A stretch of DNA of 64,000 bases. Source: Prionace glauca. Taxonomy: Eukaryota; Chordata; Chondrichthyes; Carcharhiniformes; Carcharhinidae. A program made the translations under genes and the position numbers. The notes below the pieces were generated by a model. The model was not told the origin of the DNA. It did not search any database and was given only the letters and a program-made list of their open reading frames with translations. Location of the stretch: the NCBI GenBank assembly GCA_037974335.1, contig CM075760.1, positions 47,636,138 through 47,700,137 of the forward strand, given 5' to 3'. Shown one piece after another: positions 22,850 through 34,249 of this stretch; position 1 is the first letter of the stretch, and every line of letters starts with the position of its first letter.

Positions 22850-23560
22850 CCACAATCACTCACTGCCAGCGGCCATCTTGCATTGCCAGGGGAGACGGTC
22901 GGCGGCCATGTTGCGTTGCCAGGGGAGACGGCCAGCGGCCATGTTGCGTTGCCAAGGGAGACGGCGTCCCGCGCGCTGCACTTTGGTTGAATTCCCGTCC
23001 TGCACATGCGCCCAGACAGTTACATTTTAATTTTTAATATTTTGAATCTTGATGATTATTATTCACATCCTCACCCGTCAGACTTTCGGTTCCTTCTCCA
23101 TTCGGGAAAATCGTTTCTGTTTTTTATTCCGTCTGTTTTTCAATCACACCCGCGCGGTGCGCTCTGGGAAAATACTACAGCACATGCGCGGTTCCGCCAC
23201 CTGCCTCTTTATAAAAATATGTATTTTATTTAATTTTAATTCCGCTCCGGGCGGGATTTCCGGGTGGGAATTTCTCTCACTTTCTACATTTCTGAACCGT
23301 CGCTTTTTCCTCGACGGGGGGAGGGGCTGACGGTGACGTCACGGAAATATGGCGGCTGGCCTCGCCACTCTGCAGGCCCCGGATATTCCGCCAACGAGCG
23401 GCGGCCGGGCCGGAGTGGGCAAGAGGTGACACTGGGCGGAGCAGCGCCCCGGGCGTGTTACAGCGACCCCCGCTGGTCAGGAAGGGAAATAGCAGCAGCG
23501 CAGTCTCTGCCCAAAGGCTTCCCCAGTTCAGCTGCTCAGAGACACTGGGAACCTCTTCAA
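22850..23560. promoter_or_regulatory. CpG island with triplicated RFX/YY1-like module
   Basis: CpG-dense sequence. At 22862-22975 a unit of about 37 bp occurs three times: 'cggccatgttgcgttgccag' then 'gggagacgg'. It combines a YY1-like GGCCATSTTG with an RFX half-site-like GTTGCCAxGGGAGAC. Downstream are 'gcacatgcgcggttccg' (NRF1-like GCATGCGC-type), TGACGTCA at 23334-23341 directly followed by GGAAATATGGCGGC (YY1-like), and GC-rich sequence to about 23460. No coding exon is recognised nearby in either direction, so the transcript it would drive is unknown. Confidence 0.55.
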
Positions 23561-23904
23561 CTGGAAACTTCAGCTTCTCACATTCACCCCCTATGTTCAG
23601 TCATTGTTTAATAGACAACCTCTGTAGGGAAATCAGAAACAACTTGTTCGCATTAAAGATGGTGGGAATCTGAACCATTCTGCTCAAAAAGCTCTGCTCG
23701 CCTTGAAATTTCAATTGAAATGTTCAAGATGAGAATTTATAGAGACAAGTCATGTTGTATGTGGAACACTGATGATGCCACAATAAGATCAGTGCAGACA
23801 TCTCACAGGGTTGTGTGACTGGAGGAGATGTCAGAGATGGAATGGTTAAATATAGAGCTACAAGGTCTGAAGGTCAGTTTTGGGTAAAGAAAAATGGCAG
23901 TACA

Positions 23905-24190
23905 AAGAACAGAGAAAATTACAGCACAGGAACATGCCCTTCGGCCCTTCAAACCTTCACTGACCATACTGCCCGACTCATCTAAAACCCCCTATCCTTC
24001 CAGGACCATATCCCTCTATTCCCATCCTATTCATGTACTTGTCAAGTGACTTAAAAGTCACAACAGCATCCGCTTCTACTATCTCTCCCCCAGCAGCGAG
24101 TTCCAGGCATCCATTGCTCTCTGTGCAAAAAATCTGCCATGTCAATCTCCTTGAAACCTTGCCCCTCGCACCTTAAAGCATGCCTTCATC
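23905..24190 (-). mobile_element. CR1-like LINE 3' end
   Basis: The minus-strand 3' end has 'gccgaagggc' 'atgttcctgtgctgtaattt' (complement at about 23920-23945) and decayed coding equivalents of 'MDAWNSLLGER' and 'YLDKYMNRM'. 24191-24853 shows AT-rich sequence only. Confidence 0.7.
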
Positions 24191-24853
24191 GGCCGGGGCA
24201 TTTTGTTCCTGAACATTATCTGAATCTCGATGTTACCTACATAGTATCTTCGCTCTGGCCTCGGCCTCAAATGCTTTGTGTCAAATAAGAAATGATAAAT
24301 TGTTTGATGCATTGTCAGGAAAGAAACGTTCCTATTTTGACACCTGCACATATCAGCAAGTCATCCAGTCTACAAGACAATTTAATAGGTTTAGGTGCAG
24401 ACTAACATAGTTAATCACCATCTGAAACATGCGAGGGTGAGGGAAGTCTGTATGATTTCAGTTTGGTGCTGAATATTATCAGAATCTCGATGTTACAGTC
24501 ATATTATCTTTGCTCTGACCTCAGCTTGAAATGCTTTCTCCAAAATCAGAAATGCTGAATTTTATGAAAAAAATGACAAAATTGTGTAAATTCTCAAAGA
24601 CATGTTGAATTTTGTCCAAAATGTATTTGCGGTTAGCATTTATTTAACATCCTAATCTTATTGAATGATTTTTTTCCCGAAAAAAATAACGTAAAATAGT
24701 CGGTTGCTGTTCATTAGCAATTTCCTAACATTACTTTCTCCAGAGAAGCTGAAAATATGCTTGCAAACATTTGTCTGAATAAGTATAAAGATATTAAATA
24801 CTTTTTCATCGAAAGTAACAAGGAATTTATGAACACCTTTTAAAGGTTTGTAC

Positions 24854-24926
24854 TGAGCCAACCAGGAGTCGAACCTGGAATCTTCTGATTCGTAGTCAGA
24901 CGCGTTATCCATTGCGCCACCGGCCC
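24854..24926 (-). tRNA. tRNA-Arg(ACG)
   Basis: A 73-nt cloverleaf with anticodon loop CTACGAA (anticodon ACG), D arm 'tggcgcaatggataacgcgt' and T loop TTCGACT. The acceptor stem GGGCCGG/TTGGCTC has three G-T pairs. Nearly identical to the vertebrate tRNA-Arg-ACG pattern. Confidence 0.9.
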
Positions 24927-25196
24927 ACAGGTGATCATTCGGATAGTTGTTACATATTAGCTCGATGTTTCGAAAGTTTCAGGCACATGAACTGTCAGAA
25001 AGTTTGCTTTTACTTGTGAGGAAAAGGTCCATTATTGAGATTGTCTTTATTCATTTACTACCAATCCTAATTGCCCTTGAATTGAGTAACAGCAGTTCAA
25101 CGGGCTGGCAAATTTTTCTTTCGATTTGGATTTGGTGATAAATTTAAACGAAACACCCTTCAGCCAATCCATCATCTGTATTTGCAAATTAAAACA

Positions 25197-25268
25197 AGGT
25201 TCTGCCGAGATTTGAACTCGGATCGCTGGATTCAGAGTCCAGAGTGCTAACCATTACACCACAGAACC
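25197..25268 (-). tRNA. tRNA-Gln(CTG)
   Basis: 72 nt with anticodon loop CTCTGAA (CTG), D arm 'tggtgtaatggttagcac', T arm CGAG-TTCAAAT-CTCG and a fully paired acceptor GGTTCTG/CAGAACC. A T-run follows 4-5 nt downstream on the minus strand. Confidence 0.93.
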
Positions 25269-25660
25269 CAACACGGGGTGAATCTTGAAAATCGTGGATC
25301 AATACTTGTGCCAATTTGAACAGCAGGGAGAAATATCAGTCCCGTTGCACAATTCATATTTACATTACCCTTGCTGGTTCCTCCTGTAAAAGCGAGTAGG
25401 CTCCCTTCCAACGTATTAAATTTCACTGTAACTGACCACATTCAAATACCAATGTTTGCATCGAACTGACATAAACCTTACTGCAGTAAATCCACTGAAC
25501 AACATCAGCTTATCACAGCTCTGATTTCATCACACTGGAAGCCAATGTGAAAATATAAACAATTTCAAATCTTAACAGACAGGAAGGAGTGTGTGAGTGC
25601 GGACAATTGGCGCTGTGCACATTCCTGTAACCAGTGTCTGGGAGAATCAGGCAGATGGGA

Positions 25661-25700
25661 TCCTGGGGGTCTCGTGGTTAGGATTCAGCGCTTTCAGATA
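25661..25700 (+). pseudogene. tRNA-Glu 5'-half remnant
   Basis: 'tcctgggggtctcgtggtta' followed by 'ggattcagcgctttca' matches the first half of the tRNA-Glu at 28536-28607. The 3' half is absent. Confidence 0.6.
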
Positions 25701-25739
25701 TCGCAGACTGGCCTCGATATGTGAAGATTTAATGCGCGT

Positions 25740-25868
25740 TTTTAACGTAAGAGTAAAAAGCTTTGGGGTTTTCCTTTATCCGACTTGCCAAGGACTTCTC
25801 ATGCCCCCTCCTAGCTCTCCTATTTTTTTTAACTCATTCCGAGCTAACTTGTAACCCTATATAAGTGT
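25740..25868 (-). mobile_element. Short CR1-like LINE fragment
   Basis: The complement encodes the pre-RT segment: 'agctttggggttttccttta' and 'tgccaaggacttctcatgcc' correspond to A-K-V-L-G-H-E-type sequence, like '[18 protein letters not shown]' of the intact LINE at 31.0-33.8 kb. Confidence 0.65.
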
Positions 25869-26320
25869 TATCAAGTGTTGAAAGTGGAGGTTTGGCCTGG
25901 TGTCGCACTGGGTACCAGCTTTGAAGAAAAGTAGCAACTTAAAGCTTTTGCAGAATGGCATGATGCGTATTGTCGTGATATGGGTTGAGTGCAAGAGGCG
26001 GTGTGCAAATCATTTGAATACGTTTTAAGTGTGTTTAGACTGATGTGATGAAAGCAGAGGCTTATTTGGGAGAATGAGGCTGTGTGAGAGGGGGACTGTT
26101 GCAGAGTGCTTGTGTTTTGGAGGAAGGTTGAAAGTTTGAGATGTGGTTGTGAATGAAAGGAAGGTGTTGAACAGCATGAGAGGCTTGTGCGATGTTGCGT
26201 GTGAGATTTGAGTGAGAGCATTTGTGGGCATTTGGGGAACGAAAAGATAAAGTCAGAAAATTACAATGCTGCTGAGTGTGAAGGAAGAGAGAGCATGTAG
26301 GGGTTGGACTAACAAGAACA

Positions 26321-26391
26321 GCATTGGTGGTTCAGTGGTAGAATTCTCGCCTGCCACGCGGGAGGCCCGGGTTCGATTCCCGGCCAATGCA
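26321..26391 (+). tRNA. tRNA-Gly(GCC)
   Basis: 71 nt with anticodon loop CTGCCAC (GCC), A box 'tggttcagtggtagaa', B box GGTTCGATTCC and fully paired acceptor GCATTGG/CCAATGC. Matches the vertebrate consensus throughout. Confidence 0.97.
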
Positions 26392-26832
26392 AAGCTTCTT
26401 CTTTCTCCGTTCACCCTGTATATTGACGCGAATCTCCTGCCAAAATTAGGAGAAAACAAGGGAAATATTAAGTATTGGAACAAATCGCGAGGGAAATGGA
26501 TCACAATATTCGGAAGGAGGTGCAGTTGTGAACGTTATTATTGATGATTGAGTGGAAAGTATTGGATCGTTGGGCTACTGGTGGTTCGTTCCCTTCCCTC
26601 CCGTTGAATTCCTGCCTGTGATAAGAAACATGGATTCATTTTACCTGCCCGTTCATAGGAGAAAGGGAATAACCAACACACTACAGCAGTGCTGCGGGAT
26701 CAACGGAACTAAAGAGACTTGTATAGAATTGTAAACAGTGCGGTCATGCTGCAGTTCTGGAACAGGTTTTCAGAAATAGAATTGTGGTCATTGACACACT
26801 CGTTTAGAATATATTTAACTGCTGTTGTCTCA

Positions 26833-26906
26833 GTCTCTGTGGCGCAATGGGTCAGCGCGTTTAGCTGTTAACCGAAAGGTTGGTGGTTCGAGACCACCCA
26901 GTGACG
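26833..26906 (+). tRNA. tRNA-Asn(GTT)
   Basis: 74 nt with anticodon loop CTGTTAA (GTT), T arm GGTGG-TTCGAGA-CCACC and acceptor GTCTCTG/CAGTGAC with one mismatch. The anticodon stem TTTAG/CCGAA has an A-C mismatch and one G-T pair. A T5 run follows 4 nt downstream. Probably functional but not optimal. Confidence 0.85.
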
Positions 26907-27164
26907 GATTTTTGTTATTTTTCTCACTATCAGCATTCACGGGTAAAACAGTTGCCTGCTTCAACTCATTGAAAAGTTTGGAACCACGAGAGAGAGTTTG
27001 GTCGTGTACAAGCCGAGACATTGTGTGTGCCCTTGTATCTTTCGAGTCACCAGGATCTCTACATGTCTGCGCCTGAATCTTGGTGTATCTGAATCTAGTG
27101 TGCCCCTGCATCTATATGTGTCCCTGAATCTGTGTATGCCCCCTTGTTTCTCTGTCGGCTCCAA

Positions 27165-27169
27165 TACCC

Positions 27170-27197
<28 letters not shown>
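27165..27197. repeat. (GT)n microsatellite
   Basis: About 14 uninterrupted GT dinucleotides. Confidence 0.95.
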
Positions 27198-27201
<4 letters not shown>

Positions 27202-27934
27202 GTCTGATTCTTTGTACCTTTTTTAAGACTAAACCGTGAAAATGTCTGACAAGCGAATTGCAGAGGGCAGCAATGTTTACCCACTAAGATTCTGAATTTG
27301 ATTAACTCTGATAACTGCATCGAATGTACAATTTGAAGTTTCAAATAATCCCAACTTCAATCTCCAGACATTATCTCTCAATAGGAAATGAAGAACAGGG
27401 TTTATCTGCGGTGCCTGGTTATAAAAAGGGCGAATACGCCAGCCGAGATCCTTTTACAAACTCCAATCTCGGACAATATCGTTCAATATTTATATTTCAG
27501 TAACCGGTTCGCAGACTCACAAGCCCCAGCGCCTGCAGTCTCTGTGGGCCGCCAGCAGATGGCGGTGATGTATCATTTTAATCACAAGGTTAGTGCAGCA
27601 GGTTTGAGAAGATATTTGAGGAAAATTTATTTCCCTGTTTCCATGGAAAGGGAACAATCAGTAGAGCAATGGCATTAATATCTCTGTCAGTAAAATTCAC
27701 AGGGAAATCTGGCCAAAGGATAGCGAATTTAATACTTGCATTCATATTTACCTTCCGGTTACTGAACATGTCGATTACCAGCTAATTATTGTATAAACTT
27801 ACCATTTTGTGATTTAAAGATTTGTCCATTTTATCATCCAGACATTATCAAATAATATTTCATTATAATTGGACACATGTCTCTTTTTCGCTGGATTTTC
27901 CATTCCTTGGCGCTCATTTTTTTCCTTAGTCCGT

Positions 27935-28475
27935 TCAGAAATCGAGACCACCCAGGGACGGGATTTTACTATTTCCTCAGCATCAGCATTCACGGTTAAA
28001 CAGTTGCCTGTTGGCAATGGGACCGTGGGTGCCAATAAAAAATAGGTGTGAATTGTTCCCGGTTGTACTGTTATCTGGTATTACCAACATTATTTAATGA
28101 CTATTGACTTCAAGCATATTACATATAACATTATATATACATATACACATATAAATATATCTGTACACCATTACATATATATATATATCATATATATATA
28201 ATATATATGTGTAATTATACCTTTAAACATAAAAAAAATTGAAAAATGAACTTGTGGCTGAGTATTTGTTCCAATTCCATATTCCTGTTTCCATTCATTC
28301 CTGGAATGATCATAAATCAGTCTAACCCAAACTGAAATGTGTTCAATGATGGAGCATCAGAACCCTCCGGAGTAGAGAATTCCCAAGATTCACCAGCCTT
28401 TGAGTGAAGCAATTTCTCCTGATCTCAGTCCTGAATCGTCAGCTCCTTATCCTGAGATTGTGTCCCTGTGTAGAA
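27935..28475. repeat. Duplicated downstream flank of a tRNA-Asn unit
   Basis: It opens with the 3' end of a tRNA-Asn ('cgagaccacccagggacg', 27945-27962). From there to 28475 it is homologous, in inverted orientation, to 39200-38755: shared 'taccaacattatttaatgac', 'gaactgtggctgagtatttg'-like and 'ctgaaatgtgttcaatgatg'. An old LINE fragment (28340-28475, complement of 'gagaaattgcttcactcaaa') is part of the duplicated block. It contains an AT microsatellite at 28110-28215. Confidence 0.8.
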
Positions 28476-28535
28476 ATAAAACAAAAGGCAGGTGGCTCAT
28501 GGATAAATTAATATTTTATAAAGTGTTCATCAGCT

Positions 28536-28607
28536 TCCCTGGTGGTCTAGTGGTTAGGATTCGGCGCTCTCACCGCCGCGGCCCGGGTTCGATTCCCGGT
28601 CAGGGAA
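28536..28607 (+). tRNA. tRNA-Glu(CTC)
   Basis: 72 nt, matching the canonical vertebrate tRNA-Glu-CTC at every position I can compare. Acceptor TCCCTGG/TCAGGGA, D arm 'tggtctagtggttaggat', anticodon CTC in CGGCGCTCTCACCGCCG, T arm CCGGG-TTCGATT-CCCGG. Confidence 0.98.
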
Positions 28608-29026
28608 TGTAGATTTATTGTTGTACAACAATCGTGTGTGACTTCCCGGTCTGCACCAGTTCTGTCGGAATCAGTATAGGGAGATTTCCTCTTTAGTATC
28701 TGAATTGGAAATGTCACATTTAAAGAACAAAGAAAAAAGGGAGCGACAGGTTACAAAGGGCTGATGATACAAATGCTGAGATTATTCGAAGAAAGGTGAA
28801 AATGATGCATTAATGATTGGGTAGAAATCATTGCTCCCTTAGATATTTGCGAGACGAACGCTTTTAAATGTTGATGTTGGGGATAAGTTGTACAATCAGA
28901 TTGAAAGTAAGGGTTATCTTCCTGAATTCAGTGACATGGGCTCTCAGTCTGACCATCGGAACCTGCAGCAACACAGCGCAGTTGAACATTGCAGACAGGC
29001 AGATTTGCTGTATTAGTTTTCCAGTT

Positions 29027-29099
29027 GTTTCTGTAGTGTAGTGGTTATCACATTCGCCTCACACGCGAAAGGTCCCCGGTTCGAAACCGGGCAGAAACA
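29027..29099 (+). tRNA. tRNA-Val(CAC)
   Basis: 73 nt with acceptor GTTTCTG/CAGAAAC fully paired, anticodon loop CTCACAC (CAC) with stem TTCGC/GCGAA, and T arm CCCGG-TTCGAAA-CCGGG. Confidence 0.97.
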
Positions 29100-29521
29100 A
29101 TCATTAATCTTGCTTCTGTCGGGGAAGGGAACTTATTTGGTTTCAGTTTGTTGCTGCACATTATCCGAACCTCGATGTTAAAGACATGTTATCATTTCTC
29201 TGATTTCATCCTCAAATACTTTCTGTGAAATAAGGTGCACTGACGGGGAAGTTCGATTTTGACACCGAGCATTTATTCGCATCTCGTTCAGTCTCCTACA
29301 GAATTTAATGGGTTTATAGGGGCGCAGACAAACATTGTTATTCACCATCAGAAATTTCTGATAGTAGTGTCTGCTCAAACAGACAGATACAAGTAATACT
29401 GTAAGTGAACTGGAGGAAAAGGCGCACATTTCACAGAAGAGTCACATGACGAAAACGACACTGCGCACACTCCTGCATTCAATCTTACAACAGCAGTAAG
29501 GATCAAAATTTCAATCCATTT

Positions 29522-29592
29522 CACTCGCGTTGGGATTCGAACCCACACCTCCACGGAGATTGGAGCCTTAGACCGCTCGGACATACAACCAC
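29522..29592 (-). pseudogene. tRNA-Leu(TAG) pseudogene, anticodon arm deleted
   Basis: The minus strand has the Leu D arm 'gtccgagcggtctaaggc', variable arm 'tctccgtggaggt' and T arm 'gtgggttcgaatccca'. About 13 nt between the two GGC repeats, including the anticodon, are missing. The acceptor ends no longer pair. It is the left copy of a tandem duplication; the intact partner is at 30185-30266. Confidence 0.8.
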
Positions 29593-30184
29593 ATTGACAT
29601 GTGTCACAATCATATTATTTAATGGAAATGTTTCTGAAATTCGTTTAAACAAATGGAGTTGGGAAAGGCCATCGGGAGGATTGAGCCTGATCCTTCTCTG
29701 AATCAGGTCAGCCTGAACTGTGTAACAAACAGAAATCATCTCACTTTAGAAACACAATGAGCTGCACTGAAGGGACACCTTCATTTAAACTGTCCTTAAG
29801 CTCGTCGTTTCTCAATTTCCTGTTGCTCTGTTTTTTGAAGGGAAGTAGTGCGGGGGGGGGGGGGGGGAGGTGGAGATGGCCTTCGCGTGATATTCGTCTC
29901 CATCGATTGTACACTGAAGGCTCTGAAGAAGATGTCACAGCTTCTGAACTCTGGAGACTCACTGGGGGTGGGAGAACATTCTGAAGGCCGGGTCCAGGAC
30001 TTGCCTTCAGAGGAGGTCGGTGCGTGTTTTTTTTGGCTGTGTCGTGTTGGAACTGACGATTGATGAGTCAAACGCAATATTCTGTTCTTACAAGGGCAAC
30101 TGTCAAAAACGGCACCGCACAGAATCCTGCGTCCAACCCGAGCTGTTGGATTTCAGCTCCAAGGACAAAAACTTGCACCAATTC

Positions 30185-30266
30185 TGGCAGCGGTGGGATT
30201 CGAACCCACGCCTCAAGAGAGACTGGAGCCTAAATCCAGCGCCTTAGACCGCTCGGCCACGCTACC
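30185..30266 (-). tRNA. tRNA-Leu(TAG)
   Basis: 82 nt with acceptor GGTAGCG/CGCTGCC, anticodon loop of 'gctggatttaggctccagt' giving TAG, a long variable arm (class II) and T arm GTGGG-TTCGAAT-CCCAC. A T5 run lies about 14 nt downstream on the minus strand. Confidence 0.95.
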
Positions 30267-30913
30267 ACATAGGAAGGCAGCCTAGTCATGTCATTTCATT
30301 GCATTAATAATGAAATATATCAGAATCCGTGGAGTTGGGATGGGCCATGAGGGAATCGTAACCGAATCAGATGATCCTGAAATGTGCAGCAAACAAAACT
30401 CATCTCCAGTCAGAAACACAATGAGCTGCAGTGAGGAGCCGGCTCCATTTAAACTGTCCTTAACCTCGTCTCGACCTCAGAAAGAACAATATGGCTCCCT
30501 GTTGAATTTGTTCAGGGTCTTGACTTGAGAAAGGACAGGATACAAGGCGAGGCTGAGATTTGAGCGTTCTGCCGGGAAATAACTGATATTTATTGTCAGG
30601 GATTGGACGAGAGCAATAAATCTTCATTTCCTGACCTGCAATCAAAACAGCAGTGAAAGCTTCAAACTCTAACCACCAGACCAGCAGATTACAGCGGGTT
30701 TTACAACTTGTTTTGTCCACCATCCTGTTGTAATTTTAAATTCCACGGCAGACCACATGCACCACAATTTTCTCCTGCAAAATAGCACCTTCTTTTTCAA
30801 CACCAGCAAAGTGTTCAGCCAATTACAACAATAACTGTAAGACAGTTATTGTTGTATGACTTTTTGGTATGATTTTTTTTCCAAATCATTTTTATTTCAG
30901 GTTGAGGGAAAAG

Positions 30914-33830
30914 AACATAGAACATAGAACATAGAACATTACAGCACAAACAGGCCCTTCGGCCCTCGAGTTGCGCCGATCGCATCAACCCCACCAATCT
31001 ATAGACCTATCTATAACCCCCAATCCCATTAAACCCCATATACTCATCCAGAAGTCTTTTAAAAGACCCCAGCGAGTTCGCCTCCACCACCGACGACGGC
31101 AGCCGATTCCAATCACTCACTACCCTCTGAGTGAAAAACTTACCCCCAACATCACCTCTGTACTTCCCTCCCCGCACCTTAAATCTGTGTCCTCTCGTAG
31201 CGACCATTTCAACCCGGGGAAATAGCCTCTGAGAGTCCACCCTATCTATTCCTCTCAACATTTTATAAACTTCTATCAGGTCGCCTCTCAACCTTCGCCT
31301 CTCCAGGGAAAAGAGTCCCAGCTCCCTCAACCTATCTTCATAAGGCAAGCCTCCCAGTCCAGGCAACATCCTTGTAAATCTCCTCTGCACCCTTTCAATA
31401 GCTTCTACGTCTTTCCTATAGTGAGGCGACCAGAACTGCGCACAGTACTCCAAATGAGGCCTGACGAGGGTCCTGTAAAGTTGCAGCATTACCTCCCGAC
31501 TCCTAAACTCAATCCCTCGATTAATGAAGGCCAGTACACCATACGCCTTCTTGACCACCTCCTCCACCTGCGAGGCCGATTTAAGAGTCCTGTGAACCCG
31601 GACCCCGAGATCCTTCTGCTCTTCAACGCTACTAAGACCCCTGCCCTTAATAGTGTACTCGTTCATCCCGTTGGTTCTGCCGAAATGGACTACTACACAT
31701 TTATCCGCGTTGAAGTCCATCTGCCACTTCTCCGCCCATTCCTGCATCCTATCTATGTCCTGCTGCAACTTTTGACATCCTTCCAGACCATCCACAACAC
31801 CGCCGACCTTCGTGTCATCAGCGAACTTGCTAACCCATCCCTCCACTTCCTCATCCAGGTCATTTATGAAAATGACAAACAACAAGGGTCCCAGAACAGA
31901 TCCCTGGGGCACCCCACTGGTGACTGACCTCCATTCCGAAAAAGACCCATCCACAACCACTCTCTGCCTTCTGCAGGCAAGCCAGTTCTGGATCCACAAG
32001 GCCAAAGGCCCTTGGATCCCATGCCCTCTCACCTTCTCAAGAAGTCTTGCATGGGGGACCTTATCAAAAGCCTTGCTGAAGTCCATGTACACTACGTCCA
32101 CGGCACTTCCTTCGTCAATGTGTTCAGTCACATTATCGAAGAACTCAACTAGGCTCGTAAGGTACGACCTGCCCTTGACAAATCCATGCTGACTGTTCCT
32201 GATCATGTCAAACCTCTCCAAATGGTCGTAAATCTTGTCCCTCAGAAGCCTCTCCATCAGCTTACCAACCACTGAGGTCAGACTCACCGGGCGGTAATTT
32301 CCCGGGCTATCTCTGTTCCCTTTCTTGAAAATAGGGACTACATCCGCAATCCTCCAATCTTCCGGAACCTCTCCCGTCTCCATTGACGACGCAAAGATCA
32401 TCGCCAAGGGCTCTGCAATCACTTCCCTGGCCTCCCACAGTATCCTGGGGTACATCCCATCTGGTCCCGGCGACTTATCTACCTTGATAGAATTCAAAAG
32501 TTCTAACACATCCTCCTCTTTAATGTCCACGTACTCAATCTTTTCCACCTGCTGCAAGTCCATAGCAAGATCTCCCAAATCAGCTTCCACTGTGAATACT
32601 GATGCAAAGTACTCATTAAGCACCTCCGCCATTTCTTCTGGTTCTACACAGACCTTTCCCCCTTCATCTTTTATAGGTCCTATCCTTTCCCTTCTCACCC
32701 TTTTACCTTTCACATACTTATAGAAGGCCTTGGGATTTTCTTTAATCTTACCCGCCAAGGTCTTCTCATGACCCCTTCTGGCTCTCCTAATTTCCCTTTT
32801 AACCTCCTTTCTACAGTCCTTATATTCTTCAAGATCCTTAACCTCTCCTAGTTCCCTGAACCTTTTGTATACCTTCCTTTTCCTCCTGACTAGGTTCAAC
32901 ACAGCCTTCGTGCACCACGGTTCCCGCGACCTACCAAAACCCCCTTGCCTTATCGGAACATTGTCATGCAGAGCGCCAGACAAACATTCCTTGAATATCC
33001 GCCACCTTCCTTCGGTACTCTTCCCTAAGAATGCCTCCTTCCAGTTTATTTGTCCAAGTAACTTCCTGACTTCTTCGTATCTCCCCTTACTCCAGACAAA
33101 CACCTTCCTAGCCTGTCTGATCCTATCTCGTTCCAATGCAATTGTGAAGGAGATAGAATTATGATCACCATTCCCAAGATGCTCTCCTACCGAGAGATCC
33201 ATCACCTGCCCTGGTTCATTCGCCAGTACCAGGTCAAGTACTGCCTCACCCCTCGTAGGCTTGTCCACATACTGTGTCAGGAAACCTTCCTGAACACACC
33301 TAACAAACTCCTCTCCAGCCGAACCCCTTACTCTAGGGATATTCCAGTCGATGTTTGGGAAATTGAAGTCTCCCATCACGACAACTCTGTTTTTAATACA
33401 TTTCTCCAGAATCTGGTTCCCTATCTGCACTTCAACTTCCCTGTCACTATTGGGCGGCCTATAGAATACACCCAGCAAAGTTTTCGACCCTATGCTGTTC
33501 GTAACTTCCACCCACAGAGACTCTGTAGAAAGTCCCTCCACGGCATCCTCTTTCTCTGCAGCCATGACACTGTCCCTTATTAACAGTGCCACTCCACCAC
33601 CTCTTCCGCCAGCCTCCCTGTCCTTCCTGAAACATCTGAAACCTGGCACCTGAAGTACCCAGTCCTGTCCCTGAGACATCCAAGTCTCCGTAATGGCCAC
33701 CACATCACATTCCCAAGCAGCTATCCACGCCCTAAGCTCATCTACCTTATTTACTATACTCCTAGTTCTATTATTCAAATTTTTGTAAATTTTAATTAAT
33801 CTGATGGGATCACCGTGCATTCTCTAATTA
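30914..33830 (-). mobile_element. CR1-like LINE (F3) with an intact endonuclease-RT ORF
   Basis: One uninterrupted frame, 33820 (ATG) to 31007, gives 937 aa. Residues 1-235 are an APE-type endonuclease: 'RSIVNKVDEL' near 25, 'ITETW' near 45, 'GVFYRPPNS' near 120, 'GDFNFPNIDW' near 152 and 'GDHNSISFT' near 220. A linker (240-430) follows. The RT is at about 440-720: 'SPGPDGMYPRILW', '[13 protein letters not shown]', '[13 protein letters not shown]' (motif A), '[10 protein letters not shown]' (B) and '[11 protein letters not shown]' (C, catalytic Asp pair kept). The C-terminal domain has 'LEYCAQFWSPH' and 'FFTQRVVSDWN'. The 3' end at 30914 has three copies of (TTCTATG). No ORF1 precedes the ATG, so the copy is probably truncated just upstream of the main ORF. 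Very young by comparison with 39975-41582. Confidence 0.95.
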
Positions 33831-34122
33831 TGAAATCAGGGGTATGTTCTTAAAAGGGGCAGAACGTAAGGTTGGAAGATGTTTTATTTGACGCAAGGAA
33901 TGATGGACAAGGTAACATTGAGCTAGTGATGGCGGAACCCGGGAGTTCCAATGGTGCAAAGTCATCATTTTCACCACCATGGGCTCGATGGCAGATGTCA
34001 AGTGTATGTACAAGCAGAGTGCGTTTTTTTTAGTGAGAAACCTGCCCATTGGGTGACGGAAGAGAGGGAAGAGAAAGGCTAAAATGATGGTGATCCGCTA
34101 ATTGGGAAAGTCACTGTCAGCT

Positions 34123-34163
34123 TCCCTGTTGGATCAGTGGTTTGGATTCTGCGCCGTGGCCAC
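34123..34163 (+). pseudogene. tRNA-Glu remnant
   Basis: 'tccctgttggatcagtggtt' 'tggattctgcgccgtggcc' matches the 5' two thirds of tRNA-Glu with a deletion around the anticodon. No T arm is attached; a possible detached 3' part ('ggttagattcccgaccagca') lies at 34467-34486. Confidence 0.55.
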
Positions 34164-34249
34164 AAGTTTATAACACTTCCGTGTGATATAAACATGACAA
34201 TGAGAAGGAATAAACTTGTATTTGGTGAATAAAAAAAAAGAAACGAGAC

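Larger units (their letters stand above)
29435..30480. repeat. Tandem duplication of a tRNA-Leu unit
   Basis: Unit 1 (29435-29812) and unit 2 (30085-30475) share upstream 'cgacactgcgcacactcctg'-like sequence, the tRNA-Leu, and downstream 'aaacacaatgagctgca' then 'catttaaactgtccttaa'. Between them is an unshared segment with a poly-G run at 29851-29868. Confidence 0.75.

Noticed and set aside
23264-23611. Coding exon in the CpG island (115-codon frame)
   Set aside because: No similarity recognised and GC-rich islands commonly stay open by chance; kept as a promoter call only.
25661-25700. Functional tRNA-Glu
   Set aside because: Only the 5' half is present; no T arm, no acceptor pairing.
26552-26734. 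60-codon open frame kept in both tRNA-unit copies (also 39365-39547, minus)
   Set aside because: It begins at GTG, not ATG. All eight differences between copies change the amino acid and the DNA on both sides is equally similar, so it is just duplicated flank.
31421-33583. Plus-strand open frames inside the F3 LINE
   Set aside because: Antisense shadows of the 937-aa ORF; they show no domain of their own.
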